This document shows, piece by piece, positions 53,588-62,695 of a stretch of 64,000 nucleotides of DNA. The DNA is from Elusimicrobia bacterium RIFOXYA2_FULL_47_53 (lineage in GTDB: Bacteria; Elusimicrobiota; Endomicrobiia; Endomicrobiales; XYA2-FULL-47-53), in NCBI GenBank assembly GCA_001800315.1, contig MGVE01000011.1, positions 68,851 through 132,850 on the forward strand. Reading direction: 5' to 3'. The notes under the pieces are model-generated. The model was not told the origin of the DNA and did no database searches. It saw only the letters and a list, made by a program, of their open reading frames with translations. The position numbers and the translations under genes were made by a program. How positions within the stretch are numbered: the first letter of the stretch is position 1; the number at the start of each line of letters is the position of its first letter.

Positions 53588-55792
53588 ATGTATTTCAGGG
53601 TTAAGGCGAAACAAAAAAAACAGAACCATCATGAGCTCAAGGGCCTGCTGCTTTTGGTGGTTTCTTTTCTTCTCGGATACTGCTTTGTAATTCCCGCCCA
53701 GGCGGGCGCTCTCGGTCAGGCGGTTCATAAGCTGGCATTCCTGTTTTTCGGCAAGGCGTCCTATCTTCTGCCGCTTCTGACACTTTGGTTCGGCATTCTT
53801 CATTTCAAGCATCCCGACGAACCCAGGTGGCGTCTGGAAATTATAGTCTCTATCCTTCTGGTCTGCGTTACCGCGTCTTTCTTTTCTATTTCCGGCTTCC
53901 TGTTTTATAAAATTAATTTTGGCGGCTGGCTCGGATTGAAATTAAACCCATTTTTCAGAAGGTTATTCGGCAGCTACATTTCCTTGGCGCTTCTGACGGG
54001 CCTGTTCGCTTATCTTTCGGCAATACTGTTAAGAGTATCACTGCGCAAAGTTTTGTCCGATGGCTGGGGAAAGCTCGCGGATGATTATTCCCAGTGGCAG
54101 AAGGCGAAAGAAGAGTTACGCAAAAACGCGCCGGTAAAAATTAAAAACGTTCAGCAGAAGCCTCTTAAACAGGAGCAGCCCGCCAAAACTGAACCCAAAA
54201 TTGAGCCTAAAATAGTGACCGCTCCCAAAGTCGCGGCCCCGCCGGCTAGCAAGACTGTAAAACCGCCGCAGCAGCCCGCTCAGAAAAGCCCTGTGCCTGC
54301 CGGCGCTGAGCCCGCCGCAGTAAAATATAATTATAATCTTCCGCCTATTGAACTGCTTGCCGATATAAAAAGCGGGCAGAGGGAACAGTCAAAGGAAGAT
54401 CATCTGGCAAACGCCGAGATGCTGACAAAAACCCTTGCTGATTTTAATATCACTTCAAAGGTAATAGAGATAATACCCGGCCCGGTCGTGACAAGATACG
54501 ACCTGGAGCTGGCTCCCGGCATAAAAGTCCAGGCGGTTTCGGCGCTGGGCGAAAATATTGCCCTTTCAATGAAGGCTCCGTCAGTCAGAGTTGTGCCCAT
54601 ACCTGAGAAATCAGCGGTGGGCGTGGAAGTGCCAAACGCCAAAAGCGAGATGGTAGGCCTTAAAGGCATAGTATCAGTTCCCGATTTTACCGATAACAAA
54701 TCACTGCTGGCCCTGGCTTTGGGAAGAACCACGGACGGACAGGCATATGTCGCCGACCTCATGCCCATGCCCCATCTTCTGATAGCGGGCGCGACCGGTT
54801 CCGGAAAGAGCGTGGGTATTCACAGCGTTATACTGTCTATTCTTTTTAAGGCAAGGCCCGATGAAGTCAAGTTCATGCTTATTGACCCCAAAAGGCTTGA
54901 GATGCCGATTTACAAGGGCCTGCCGCACCTCTACGATCCGAAAGTTCCGCCCGAAAAAGTCAGCGTTATTACCCAGCCCAAGGAAGCCTCCGATTCCCTT
55001 AAGAAACTCGTGAAGGTTATGGAAAGGCGTTACGAGAAATTCGCCCAGGTAGCCGTCAGAAACATTGAGGGCTACAACGAGAAAATGGCCGAAACAGGCG
55101 GACAGAGAGAGTTTTATATTGTTGTAATCATTGACGAATTAGCCGACCTTATGCTTATAGCCACAAAGGATGTGGAAGATTCAATTCAAAGGCTCGCGCA
55201 GATGGCAAGAGCCGTAGGGATTCATCTTATCCTTGCCACTCAGCGCCCCTCGGTGGATGTCATAACCGGTGTAATTAAAGCAAATTTCCCGGCGCGCATA
55301 GCTTTCCAGACCACCTCCAAAGTTGACTCAAGGGTTATTATAGACTCAAACGGCGCCGAAGACCTGCTCGGAAGAGGGGATATGCTTTTTATTCCTCCGG
55401 GCGATTCCCGCCCCACGAGGCTTCAGGGAGCTTTCGTCTCCGTGAAAGAAGCCGAGAAAGTAGTGGATTTTATAAAATCTCAGAACATTCAGCCTGCTTA
55501 TTCTGATTTTCAGGCTCACAGCGTCTCGCCCGAAAAACAGGCCGACAGCGATGAAACAGCCCAGGAACTCGCCGACGCCCTTAAACTTGTGCAGGAAAGG
55601 AAAAGAGTCTCGCAGGATCTTCTTAAAGCGCATTTCGGATCATCTGCAAGGGCAACCAACATATTGAGCCTGCTTGAAACAAAAGGTTTTATCCATAAAC
55701 CCGAGGGAACCAACCGCTGGACTATATATTTTGATAAAATTGAGGAGTATATAGCATCAATACCCCACGGCGGACATCAGGACGGCGTATGA
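53588..55792 (+). CDS. ftsK: DNA translocase FtsK/SpoIIIE
   Basis: A septal DNA pump of 734 residues that clears chromosome ends and activates XerCD at dif. The N-terminus has four or five membrane helices (to about residue 160). A Pro/Lys-rich linker and then the RecA-like motor follow, with GATGSGKSVGIHSV near residue 400 and VVIIDELADLM as Walker B. The C-terminal winged gamma domain has ARATNILSLLETKGFI. I use the ATG at 53588, with AGGAG 4 bases upstream, because the upstream TTG lies inside a hairpin. Confidence 0.95.
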   Translation: MYFRVKAKQKKQNHHELKGLLLLVVSFLLGYCFVIPAQAGALGQAVHKLAFLFFGKASYLLPLLTLWFGILHFKHPDEPRWRLEIIVSILLVCVTASFFSISGFLFYKINFGGWLGLKLNPFFRRLFGSYISLALLTGLFAYLSAILLRVSLRKVLSDGWGKLADDYSQWQKAKEELRKNAPVKIKNVQQKPLKQEQPAKTEPKIEPKIVTAPKVAAPPASKTVKPPQQPAQKSPVPAGAEPAAVKYNYNLPPIELLADIKSGQREQSKEDHLANAEMLTKTLADFNITSKVIEIIPGPVVTRYDLELAPGIKVQAVSALGENIALSMKAPSVRVVPIPEKSAVGVEVPNAKSEMVGLKGIVSVPDFTDNKSLLALALGRTTDGQAYVADLMPMPHLLIAGATGSGKSVGIHSVILSILFKARPDEVKFMLIDPKRLEMPIYKGLPHLYDPKVPPEKVSVITQPKEASDSLKKLVKVMERRYEKFAQVAVRNIEGYNEKMAETGGQREFYIVVIIDELADLMLIATKDVEDSIQRLAQMARAVGIHLILATQRPSVDVITGVIKANFPARIAFQTTSKVDSRVIIDSNGAEDLLGRGDMLFIPPGDSRPTRLQGAFVSVKEAEKVVDFIKSQNIQPAYSDFQAHSVSPEKQADSDETAQELADALKLVQERKRVSQDLLKAHFGSSARATNILSLLETKGFIHKPEGTNRWTIYFDKIEEYIASIPHGGHQDGV

Positions 55793-56433
55793 AAAAAATT
55801 CCGGCTATAGTTTTTTTGACGGTGTGTTTTTCGGCTAATCTCTTCGCGGCCGGGTTTTCTCTGGAAGATTTTCTTGAACGGATGAATGACAACGAAAAGA
55901 AAATAACGGCGCTTGAGTTTGAATTCAAGCAGGATATTGTTTTTACCCTGACCAGGGAAAAACAGACGGTCTCGGGTAAAATACTGTTTAAAAAACCTTC
56001 TTCCATGAAATTCAGCCAGGTTCTTCCGGATGAACAGTATATAATCTCTAACGGTAAAAAGGTCTGGATCTATAACCCGGCCTACAGGCAGGTTATAGTT
56101 GATTCCTGGGCCAAATGGACAAAGAACAGCATGGTCCCGGCCTCGCTTATGAATTTTGGCAACAGCGTGGACGACCTTAAAAAGAATTACGAGATAAGCT
56201 ACCTGGAGCAAGACGGGGAAGACACGGTTCTGCTCTTAAGCCCTCTTAAAGACAACGCCTGGAAGCTGAAACTCTGGATATCCAGGGATTTTAATATCAG
56301 CAAAACCGTCCTTACCGGTGAAAATATTACCGTTAACACAACGGCCTCTAACTATAAAATCAATCCCGCGGCCGATGACTCAATATTTAATTTCAAGCCG
56401 CCCCAGGGCGTGCAGTCCCTTGAAATGCCATAA
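55789..56433 (+). CDS. lolA: Outer-membrane lipoprotein carrier LolA
   Basis: A periplasmic chaperone that takes lipoproteins from LolCDE to the outer membrane. It is 214 residues with a signal peptide (MKKIPAIVFLTVCFSANLFA). The half-barrel motifs FEFKQDIVFTLTREKQTVSG and KILFKKPSSMKFSQ with a later GKKVWIYNP are family-like. Its presence is good evidence that the cell has an outer membrane. It overlaps ftsK by 4 bases. Confidence 0.9.
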   Translation: MKKIPAIVFLTVCFSANLFAAGFSLEDFLERMNDNEKKITALEFEFKQDIVFTLTREKQTVSGKILFKKPSSMKFSQVLPDEQYIISNGKKVWIYNPAYRQVIVDSWAKWTKNSMVPASLMNFGNSVDDLKKNYEISYLEQDGEDTVLLLSPLKDNAWKLKLWISRDFNISKTVLTGENITVNTTASNYKINPAADDSIFNFKPPQGVQSLEMP

Positions 56434-56453
56434 AGGAGAGTTAATAAAGCCCC

Positions 56454-57200
56454 ATGAAGACAAAAACTTACAGCGGAATTAATTTGGACGCCAAGGTAAA
56501 TATCCAGTCTGCCGAAGCCAAAGAGATCGGCAGGATATTTAAGGAAAAAAGGGAAGAAATGAACTATTCGGTGGAACGAGTTCATCTTGACACTCATATT
56601 TCCGCGCGGTTCATTCATTCCATTGAGAACGGAGATTTTACTCATCTGCCCGCCGAGGTTTATCTTCTGGGAACATTGAGAAGGTACGCCGGCTATCTTG
56701 AACTGGATGCCGACAAAATTTTAGGGCAGTATTACTCCAAAACCAAGGAAACCAAGCCAAAAGAAGAGCCGAAACCGCAAAAAGAGCGCGAGCAGGACAT
56801 GTCTAAAATGTTCGCTTTCCTGGCTGTCTCGCTTTTCGTGGCCGCGATAGTGATATCCATTTACAAAATTTCCAACAGGACCGAAACTAAGGTTGCCGAG
56901 GCCCCGGTGCCCGTCCAGGCCGTCACCGTGGTTGAAACGCCGGCGCAGAACCTTCTGAAATTATATGTTAAAAGCAAGCAGTCTTCCTGGGTTAAGGTTT
57001 ACGCGGAAGACAAAATAGTGTTTGAGGGGATCATGTCTCCCGGCATTGAAAAAGAATGGGAGACGGCAAAAGAGTTCCAGCTTAAAGTCGGCTATGTGCC
57101 GGCTCTTGAAGTAAAACTAAACGGCAAAACCGTTGACATAACCAAGGGCGCTCAGCAGGATGTCAACTCGCTGGTCCTTAACTGGGACTCGCTAAAATGA
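56454..57200 (+). CDS. rodZ: RodZ-like cytoskeletal HTH membrane protein
   Basis: A 248-residue bitopic protein. Residues 20-95 form a Cro-type helix-turn-helix (IFKEKREEMNYSVERVHLDT, then YLLGTLRRYAGYLELD). A charged linker, one membrane helix (FAFLAVSLFVAAIVISIY) and a periplasmic DUF4115 domain (SWVKVYAEDKIVFEGIM) follow. This is the RodZ architecture, which links MreB to the wall-synthesis machinery. mreB is not in the window. Confidence 0.88.
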   Translation: MKTKTYSGINLDAKVNIQSAEAKEIGRIFKEKREEMNYSVERVHLDTHISARFIHSIENGDFTHLPAEVYLLGTLRRYAGYLELDADKILGQYYSKTKETKPKEEPKPQKEREQDMSKMFAFLAVSLFVAAIVISIYKISNRTETKVAEAPVPVQAVTVVETPAQNLLKLYVKSKQSSWVKVYAEDKIVFEGIMSPGIEKEWETAKEFQLKVGYVPALEVKLNGKTVDITKGAQQDVNSLVLNWDSLK

Positions 57201-57225
57201 AGCTCCTTGGGGATAACATTATTTT

Positions 57226-58530
57226 ATGCCTGATAAAGTATGCCTGATAACTCTCGGTTGCCCCAAAAACATTGTTGAGGGCGAGACTATGGCAGGCCTG
57301 CTTGTAAAAAAGGGCCATCAGCTCACCACAGACTTATCCAAAGCCGGCTCGGTAATTATTCATACCTGCTCTTTTATAAAAGACGCCCGCGATGAATCAG
57401 CCGAAACCATCAAAAAAATATCCGAATTAAAACAACGCGGCGTAATAAACAATATTATCGTCACGGGCTGCATGGTACAGCAGGAAAAAGAAGCTATGTT
57501 TGCCATGTTTCCCGAGGCCGATTCTTTCATCGGAACCGGCGAGCTGGACAAAATAAGCTCGGCTGTCGCGCGCCCGCGAGGGCTTCTGGCTGACCGGCCG
57601 GCCGGCGGGCTTATTAAACCTGAGCGCCAGAGGCTGTTGTCTTCATCTCTGCCGAGCGCCTATATCCGGGTTTCGGAGGGCTGCAACCACAGGTGCAGTT
57701 TCTGCATAATACCGAAGCTTCGCGGCAGGCACACTTCGCGGCCGCTTCCTGAACTGCTTCGCGAGGCGAAAGAGCTTGTTTTAAAAGGCATAAAGGAAAT
57801 ATCGCTCATAGGCCAGGATACAAGCGTTTACGGTTCTGACCTGTACGGCAAACCCGCATTGTCCTCGCTTATAGCCGGGCTGGACAGTATTCACGCCCTT
57901 AAGTGGCTTAGAATTCTTTACGCATATCCTTCCTCTGTCACGAAGGATTTGATAGAATCATACCGCGGCTATGAAAAGCTCTGCCGCTATATTGATATTC
58001 CGCTTCAGCATGTAAATAAGTCGGTTCTCGCTGCCATGAGAAGAAGCGGAGATACAAGGAAAACCGTGGAAAGGTTAATCAACGGAGTTCCCGGTATAGC
58101 TGTCAGGACGACTTTTATAGTTGGATTCCCCGGGGAAACCGAAGCTCAGTTCATGGAGCTATATAATTTCGCGGCTCACGGATATTTTGATCATATGGGA
58201 GTATTTGAGTACTCGGGGCAAGAGGGGCTGGCATCAGAGTCCCTGGGGCCAAAAGTTCCCGAGAACATCAAGGCCGAAAGAAGAAAAGCCCTGATGCTTC
58301 TTCAGCAGGATATAGTAAAAAAGAAAAACAAAGCGCGAAAGGGCGCGGTCCTTGAAGTACTGGTTGAGAGAATGATCTCAAAGGACACATATTTCGGCAG
58401 GGCCGCGCACCAGGCGCCGGAGATTGATTCGGGCGTATTAATTGCAGGCAGGCCGAAAATCGGAAGCTTCGTTAAAGTTAAAATTGACGGTGACAAAGGC
58501 TACGACCTGACGGGAAAACTAATTAAATGA
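57226..58530 (+). CDS. rimO: Ribosomal protein S12 methylthiotransferase RimO
   Basis: A radical-SAM enzyme of 434 residues that adds a methylthio group to an Asp of ribosomal protein S12. The N-terminus CLITLGCPKNIVEGE carries the first cluster Cys. The radical-SAM motif is SEGCNHRCSFCIIPKLRGRH (CxxxCxxC), and a C-terminal TRAM domain is present. CPKN at the N-terminus separates RimO from MtaB (KVNQ), the relative encoded at 3.5 kb. It overlaps pgsA by 4 bases. Confidence 0.96.
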   Translation: MPDKVCLITLGCPKNIVEGETMAGLLVKKGHQLTTDLSKAGSVIIHTCSFIKDARDESAETIKKISELKQRGVINNIIVTGCMVQQEKEAMFAMFPEADSFIGTGELDKISSAVARPRGLLADRPAGGLIKPERQRLLSSSLPSAYIRVSEGCNHRCSFCIIPKLRGRHTSRPLPELLREAKELVLKGIKEISLIGQDTSVYGSDLYGKPALSSLIAGLDSIHALKWLRILYAYPSSVTKDLIESYRGYEKLCRYIDIPLQHVNKSVLAAMRRSGDTRKTVERLINGVPGIAVRTTFIVGFPGETEAQFMELYNFAAHGYFDHMGVFEYSGQEGLASESLGPKVPENIKAERRKALMLLQQDIVKKKNKARKGAVLEVLVERMISKDTYFGRAAHQAPEIDSGVLIAGRPKIGSFVKVKIDGDKGYDLTGKLIK

Positions 58531-59138
58531 ATTTTGCCAATAAACTTACCCTCGCGAGAATAGGCCTGCTTCCTTTTCTGATACTGTTTATGTATCTGGA
58601 CAATTTTTACACAAGAATATTCGCGCTCATTATTTTTATAGCCGCGGCGATAACCGACATCTATGACGGGATGATAGCCAGAAAATACAACACTATAACG
58701 ACTCTCGGCATATTTTTAGACCCGCTCGCCGATAAGCTCATAATTTCCGCGGCTTTGATATCTTTTGTGGGTTTAAAAGAGCTTTCCATACCCGCTTGGA
58801 TGGTAATTCTTATTACTTCCAGGGAATTTATCATCACCGGCCTGCGCTCGCTGGCGGCTTCAAAAAATGTGATTATACCCGCCGACAAATCCGGAAAACT
58901 AAAAACCACATCCCAGATAGTTTCAATTATTATCCTTATGCTGATACTTATAGTTGATTCCGCTCTCTGGCGCTACTACGGCTTTCAAGCTCCTGCGCTC
59001 TATCTTAGAGACGGTATGGCTCATTATGCCGGATGGGTATTAATTAAACTTCCTTTCTGGCTGATGCTTTTTACGACGGCGCTTACTCTCTATTCCGGCC
59101 TCTCTTACCTGTATAAACACAGGGAAATCCTAAAATAA
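58527..59138 (+). CDS. pgsA: CDP-diacylglycerol-glycerol-3-phosphate transferase PgsA
   Basis: A membrane enzyme of 203 residues that makes phosphatidylglycerol phosphate. The CDP-alcohol transferase signature lies in DIYDGMIARKYNTITTLGIF with LDPLADKL after it, the full D-x2-DG-x2-AR-x8-G-x3-D-x3-D pattern. Its CDP-diacylglycerol comes from CdsA. The next gene, pgpA, starts at the following base and performs the next step. Confidence 0.95.
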   Translation: MNFANKLTLARIGLLPFLILFMYLDNFYTRIFALIIFIAAAITDIYDGMIARKYNTITTLGIFLDPLADKLIISAALISFVGLKELSIPAWMVILITSREFIITGLRSLAASKNVIIPADKSGKLKTTSQIVSIIILMLILIVDSALWRYYGFQAPALYLRDGMAHYAGWVLIKLPFWLMLFTTALTLYSGLSYLYKHREILK

Positions 59139-59597
59139 ATGAAAAATCTGTTTGTCAGGATAATATCCAGCGGTTTCGGCGCGGGGCTTTCGCCCAGGGC
59201 TCCGGGCACCGCGGGTTCCCTCGTCGGCGCTGTTCTTTGCTGGTTTCTTTTCAGCGAGAACATATATGTAAATATCGCTATAACAGTTTTTTTAACCGCG
59301 CTCTCAATTTACACAGGCGGCGCTGCGGAGAAATTATATGACAGCCACGACGACCAGCGCATAGTCATTGATGAGATTGCGGGATTGGCCGCGGCGCTGA
59401 TATTTACTCCTCATACCATTTTGGCCTACGCGGCCGCGCTGGCGATATTCAGGTTTTTTGATGTGGTTAAACCGCTGTATATAAGAGATATTCAGGAGCT
59501 GCCCGGAGGGCTCGGCGTCACGGCGGACGATCTGCTTGCCGGAATATACACCGCGGGCGTAATGGCGGTAAGTTTCGGGGTGATAGCGTGGCTGTGA
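59139..59597 (+). CDS. pgpA: Phosphatidylglycerophosphatase A
   Basis: A membrane phosphatase of 152 residues that converts PGP to phosphatidylglycerol. GAGLSPRAPGTAGSLVGAVL, DDQRIVIDEIAGL and FRFFDVVKP are the family motifs. Placed directly after pgsA, so both last steps of PG synthesis are in one operon. It overlaps the next gene by 10 bases. Confidence 0.94.
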   Translation: MKNLFVRIISSGFGAGLSPRAPGTAGSLVGAVLCWFLFSENIYVNIAITVFLTALSIYTGGAAEKLYDSHDDQRIVIDEIAGLAAALIFTPHTILAYAAALAIFRFFDVVKPLYIRDIQELPGGLGVTADDLLAGIYTAGVMAVSFGVIAWL

Positions 59598-60226
59598 ACT
59601 ATAAAACCCTGATTGTGGGCCCTATTGCGACCAACTGCTATATAGTCTATGACAATTCCCGTGATTCAGCCGTTGTAATAGACCCGGGAGCCGAAGCCGA
59701 AAGAATTATAGCCGCTCTTGAGGAGAACAAGCTTAAGTTAAAGGCGATAATCAATACCCACGGGCACGGCGACCATATCAAGGAAAATAAAACCCTGAAG
59801 CAAAAATACAACTGCCCCATTTATATTCATAAAGATGACAGCGATTTCTTGGACAACCCGGATCTGAACGGCTCAATACTAATAGGCAATCCGTTCACTT
59901 CGCCTAAAGCGGACCATTTTCTAAAAGACGGCGAGGTGCTGGATATAGACGGTATGAGGTTTTCGGTGTTTCATACCCCGGGCCATACGCCGGGCGGAGT
60001 CTGCCTTAAAATTGACGGCCTGCTTTTCACGGGAGACACTCTTTTTTGCGGAACCGTAGGCAGATGCGACCTGCCCGGTGGCGACGGGGAAAAGCTTAAG
60101 AAAAGCCTGAAAATATTTGACTCATTCCCGGGCGAGACAATAATTCTGCCGGGGCATGAAAATAAATGCGTTCTCTCCATAGACAGAAACCATAACCCTT
60201 TCCTGAAAGCGGATTTTAACCAATGA
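59588..60226 (+). CDS. MBL-fold metallohydrolase (glyoxalase II-like)
   Basis: A 212-residue metallo-beta-lactamase-fold hydrolase. The metal-binding motif is NTHGHGDHIKENK, with the later ligands in FHTPGHTPGGVCL, LFTGDTLFCGTVGRCDLPGG and LPGHENKC. It is of the short YcbL/glyoxalase II-like group, possibly acting on thioesters; the substrate is not known. The start is GTG at 59588, or GTG at 59594; both lie inside the end of pgpA. It overlaps xerD by 4 bases. Confidence 0.88.
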   Translation: MAVNYKTLIVGPIATNCYIVYDNSRDSAVVIDPGAEAERIIAALEENKLKLKAIINTHGHGDHIKENKTLKQKYNCPIYIHKDDSDFLDNPDLNGSILIGNPFTSPKADHFLKDGEVLDIDGMRFSVFHTPGHTPGGVCLKIDGLLFTGDTLFCGTVGRCDLPGGDGEKLKKSLKIFDSFPGETIILPGHENKCVLSIDRNHNPFLKADFNQ

Positions 60227-61107
60227 AGACTCATGTTGAGAGTTTTACCAGCTACCTTTCTGCTGAAAAAGGACTTGCCAAAAACACCATTCTTGCCTAT
60301 AGATCCGACCTTAAGATTTATTCCGAATACCTCGCGAAAAACAAACTGGATTTTTCTAAAGCCGCCCATCAGGAATTGACCGAGTTTCTCTGGCAGCAGA
60401 AACAGTCGGGCCATAAGCCCAGAAGCCTTTACAGAATGATAGAAACCTTAAGGCAGTTTTACAGGTTCCTGGTTTCCGAGAATATTGTCTCCAGAGACCC
60501 CGCCGTTAACCTTATTCCGCCCAGGGTTTCAGCTAAACTGCCGAACATGCTTTCAATACGCGAGATAGAGAGCCTGATGGCCGCCGCCGGCGGAAGCAGT
60601 GAAAGAGAAGCGCGCAACAGGGCTATGCTTGAACTGCTGTATTCGTCCGGGCTGCGGGTGTCCGAGCTGGTTGGCATCAAAATTGACAATGTGGATTTAA
60701 ATCTGGGGCTTGTCAGGGTGGTAGGCAAGGGCAACAAGGAAAGGATTGTCCCGATAAATAAGAACTGCAGGCGCTACATACAAAAATATCTGCCGCTGAG
60801 GAATTCAAACAAAAGAGCGCTCCCGGGCGAAAACTCGCTGTTTCTTACCAAACTCGGAAGAAAAATGTCCCGCGTAGAGTTCTGGCGCCAGCTTAAAAAC
60901 TACGCCGTCAAAGCCGGGATAAAAAGAGATATTACTCCCCATGTGCTTAGGCATTCTTTCGCTTCGCACCTGCTTTCCGGCGGGGCAGACCTGCGTTTTG
61001 TTCAGGAGATGCTGGGCCACAGCTCCATATCCACGACCCAGATATACACCCATGTGGATAAAGAGCGCCTCAAAGAGCTGCACAAAAAGTTTCATCCCAG
61101 AGGATAA
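60223..61107 (+). CDS. xerD: Tyrosine recombinase XerC/XerD
   Basis: A site-specific recombinase of 294 residues that resolves chromosome dimers. The N-terminal SAM-like core-binding domain has SYLSAEKGLAKNTILAYRSD. The catalytic residues are in SSGLRVSELVGI (Arg), VVGKGNKERIVPI (Lys), TPHVLRHSFASHLL (His, Arg), LGHSSISTTQIYTHV (His, Tyr). The XerD branch is a little more likely than XerC from general appearance. It is not linked to any mobile element and is the last gene of the operon that begins at ftsK, its activator. Confidence 0.92.
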   Translation: MKTHVESFTSYLSAEKGLAKNTILAYRSDLKIYSEYLAKNKLDFSKAAHQELTEFLWQQKQSGHKPRSLYRMIETLRQFYRFLVSENIVSRDPAVNLIPPRVSAKLPNMLSIREIESLMAAAGGSSEREARNRAMLELLYSSGLRVSELVGIKIDNVDLNLGLVRVVGKGNKERIVPINKNCRRYIQKYLPLRNSNKRALPGENSLFLTKLGRKMSRVEFWRQLKNYAVKAGIKRDITPHVLRHSFASHLLSGGADLRFVQEMLGHSSISTTQIYTHVDKERLKELHKKFHPRG

Positions 61108-61145
61108 AACTCGCTGCGGCAAATCGGATATTGATACTTCTTTAT

Positions 61146-61173
61146 TTGACATTGGGGTGTAATTTGTTATATA
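61146..61173 (+). promoter_or_regulatory. Promoter before the right-hand accessory patch
   Basis: A perfect TTGACA at 61146-61151 and TATATA at 61168-61173 are 16 bases apart, with an extended -10 TG at 61165-61166. The ATG at 61189 is about 9 bases after the expected start. It would drive what is now a frameshifted gene. Confidence 0.7.
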
Positions 61174-61188
61174 AAGAGGGCACAGCAA

Positions 61189-61654
61189 ATGGGGGATAAA
61201 AGCGTGGGGTGCAAGGCGTTGGCAAGTTCCCTTAAGAAACTCAAAGCAATGATTTATCCTGTAAAGCGCGCGAAAAAGCTTTACGGGTTTTTTTTATTTT
61301 TCACGGTTATATTCTTTCAGGTGGTTTTCCCGCAAAGCGGCTTCTCTGTAATTACTGATACCACAAACTATCTTATCATACCTGTCGGCGAAACCTATAC
61401 ATCCAGCTGCCAGAACCTATGGCGACGGTTCGTATGCCGGCGCGAGCTATCCTGTGATAGCGTGGGGCCAGCAGGCGAGCGGCGGCGGGCTTAATTCGGG
61501 AACATGTGATATGCCTATGTCGGTTAATTCCGGTATTTCACTTACAGTCAGCTGTATAGGCGGATATACCGGTTCGGTTTCAGCGTCATTTGGCAACGGG
61601 AAGGGAAAATGGATGGGCAAGGATATGCCTGTTGATTTAGTTTTGAATATTTAG
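61189..61654 (+). pseudogene. Frameshifted remnant of a secreted repeat-body protein
   Basis: The first frame starts at 61189 with a basic stretch and a hydrophobic export-type segment (KKLYGFFLFFTVIFFQVVFP). It then reads ITDTTNYLIIPVGETYTSSC. Near 61414 the homologous frame shifts and continues RTYGDGSYAGASYPVIAWGQ, then SGISLTVSCIGGYTGS, and ends at a TAG at 61652 with VDLVLNI. The second part is about 96 percent identical in DNA to the last 150 bases of the window, where it lies in the open frame of a large gene. I read it as a broken, chimeric relative of that gene and not as two small genes. Confidence 0.65.
61415..61564 (+). repeat. 150-base direct repeat, copy A
   Basis: Matches 63851-64000 base for base without gaps; I count 6 differences in 150. 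The match begins at ACCTAYGGCGAC. Copy B reaches the window edge, so the repeat may be longer. Confidence 0.92.
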
Positions 61655-61848
61655 TATTTTACACATAAGGAAATATTACTTGCCTGGGGGCAGAGAATAA
61701 TCTAAAAAGGAAAGAATCACGGCTTTGATAGATTGTCGTTTCGGTTTAAACTGAAACTGTGTTTTTTCGTGTTTAAATCGGGGAATCAATAAACCAGATT
61801 CTGTTAGACGCAATTGAGTAACATTTTCATTACGAGCGAGGGATAAAC

Positions 61849-62688
61849 ATGAAAGGGAAAACATTGATTACGGCCTTAATTATGACTTTGATGTTCGGCG
61901 GCATAGCGGGCGGCGAAAACACAAATCAGGGTCAACAAAACAAGGAATGGATCTTAGGAATAAAAAAAAGACTTAAAAGCAGCAATGCGGAACAAAGGAA
62001 ATTTCTGATAAAAGAACTGGGCAAAAATACCGAACCTGAAGCGATAAGCACATTGTCAGAAATTATTGTGGATGATGCTGAAGATATCCCAACAAGGCGG
62101 ATTGCTATAGAATCACTTTCAAGAACAGGAGATCCTAAGAAGGTAGTCCCTGTGTTATTGAAGGCATATCAGAATGAAAATTTAAAAGTTGTTTCTGCGT
62201 ATAACTTGAGTAGAATTGGGCAAAGGGGAGCGAGTTTTCAATTCTTAATTCAATATGCTGAAAATGGGCATCCAGAGGTGCTGTTCTATAATGATAAATC
62301 TCAAAAACGCATTTATTTCGATCGCGAAACAGGGAGAAAAATTCTATTAAAACTCATTGATGGAGACAATGACTATATTCGTGCGAAGGCTGCATTGTTT
62401 TTGTCAGAAGATTTTAATGAGGTGAATAAATCTATAAAGACAGCGTTGGATATTGGTAATAACACAAAACTTGAGGGTAATGAAAGAATTTATGCGTTAA
62501 GTTATGTTATTCCTGTACTGGAAAAGGATGCGAGTCAAGATTCAATAGACACTCTAATTATAATTATGAGCAGAGAAAATTCAGAATTACTTACGGGTAG
62601 CGCAGAAAAATCATTAGAAAAACTGAATCAAAATCATCTAATTGGTAAAGATAAGGCTAATAAAATGCAAAAAAAATACCTCAAGTGA
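61849..62688 (+). CDS. Exported HEAT-like repeat protein, function unknown
   Basis: A 279-residue protein with a signal peptide (MKGKTLITALIMTLMFGGIA, cleavage near GGE). Helical repeats of the PBS-lyase HEAT type follow, for example EAISTLSEIIVDDAEDIPTR with RRIAIESLSRTGDP and KVVPVLLKAYQNENLKVVSA. Such repeats bind other proteins. The gene is clearly more AT-rich than the housekeeping genes, as is the first part of the next gene, 7 bases downstream, so the two probably arrived together and are co-transcribed. It could be a partner or immunity protein of that product; nothing in it proves either. Confidence 0.7.
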   Translation: MKGKTLITALIMTLMFGGIAGGENTNQGQQNKEWILGIKKRLKSSNAEQRKFLIKELGKNTEPEAISTLSEIIVDDAEDIPTRRIAIESLSRTGDPKKVVPVLLKAYQNENLKVVSAYNLSRIGQRGASFQFLIQYAENGHPEVLFYNDKSQKRIYFDRETGRKILLKLIDGDNDYIRAKAALFLSEDFNEVNKSIKTALDIGNNTKLEGNERIYALSYVIPVLEKDASQDSIDTLIIIMSRENSELLTGSAEKSLEKLNQNHLIGKDKANKMQKKYLK

Positions 62689-62695
62689 TATGGTA

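Noticed and set aside
60223-61107. Integrase of a mobile element next to the right-hand accessory patch
   Set aside because: It has the normal XerC/D length and motifs and is embedded in a housekeeping operon, so a chromosomal recombinase is the simpler reading.
61189-61654. Two separate small genes (101 and 66 residues)
   Set aside because: The second frame continues the homology that the first frame loses, and its DNA matches a longer gene at the window end, so a frameshifted remnant explains both.
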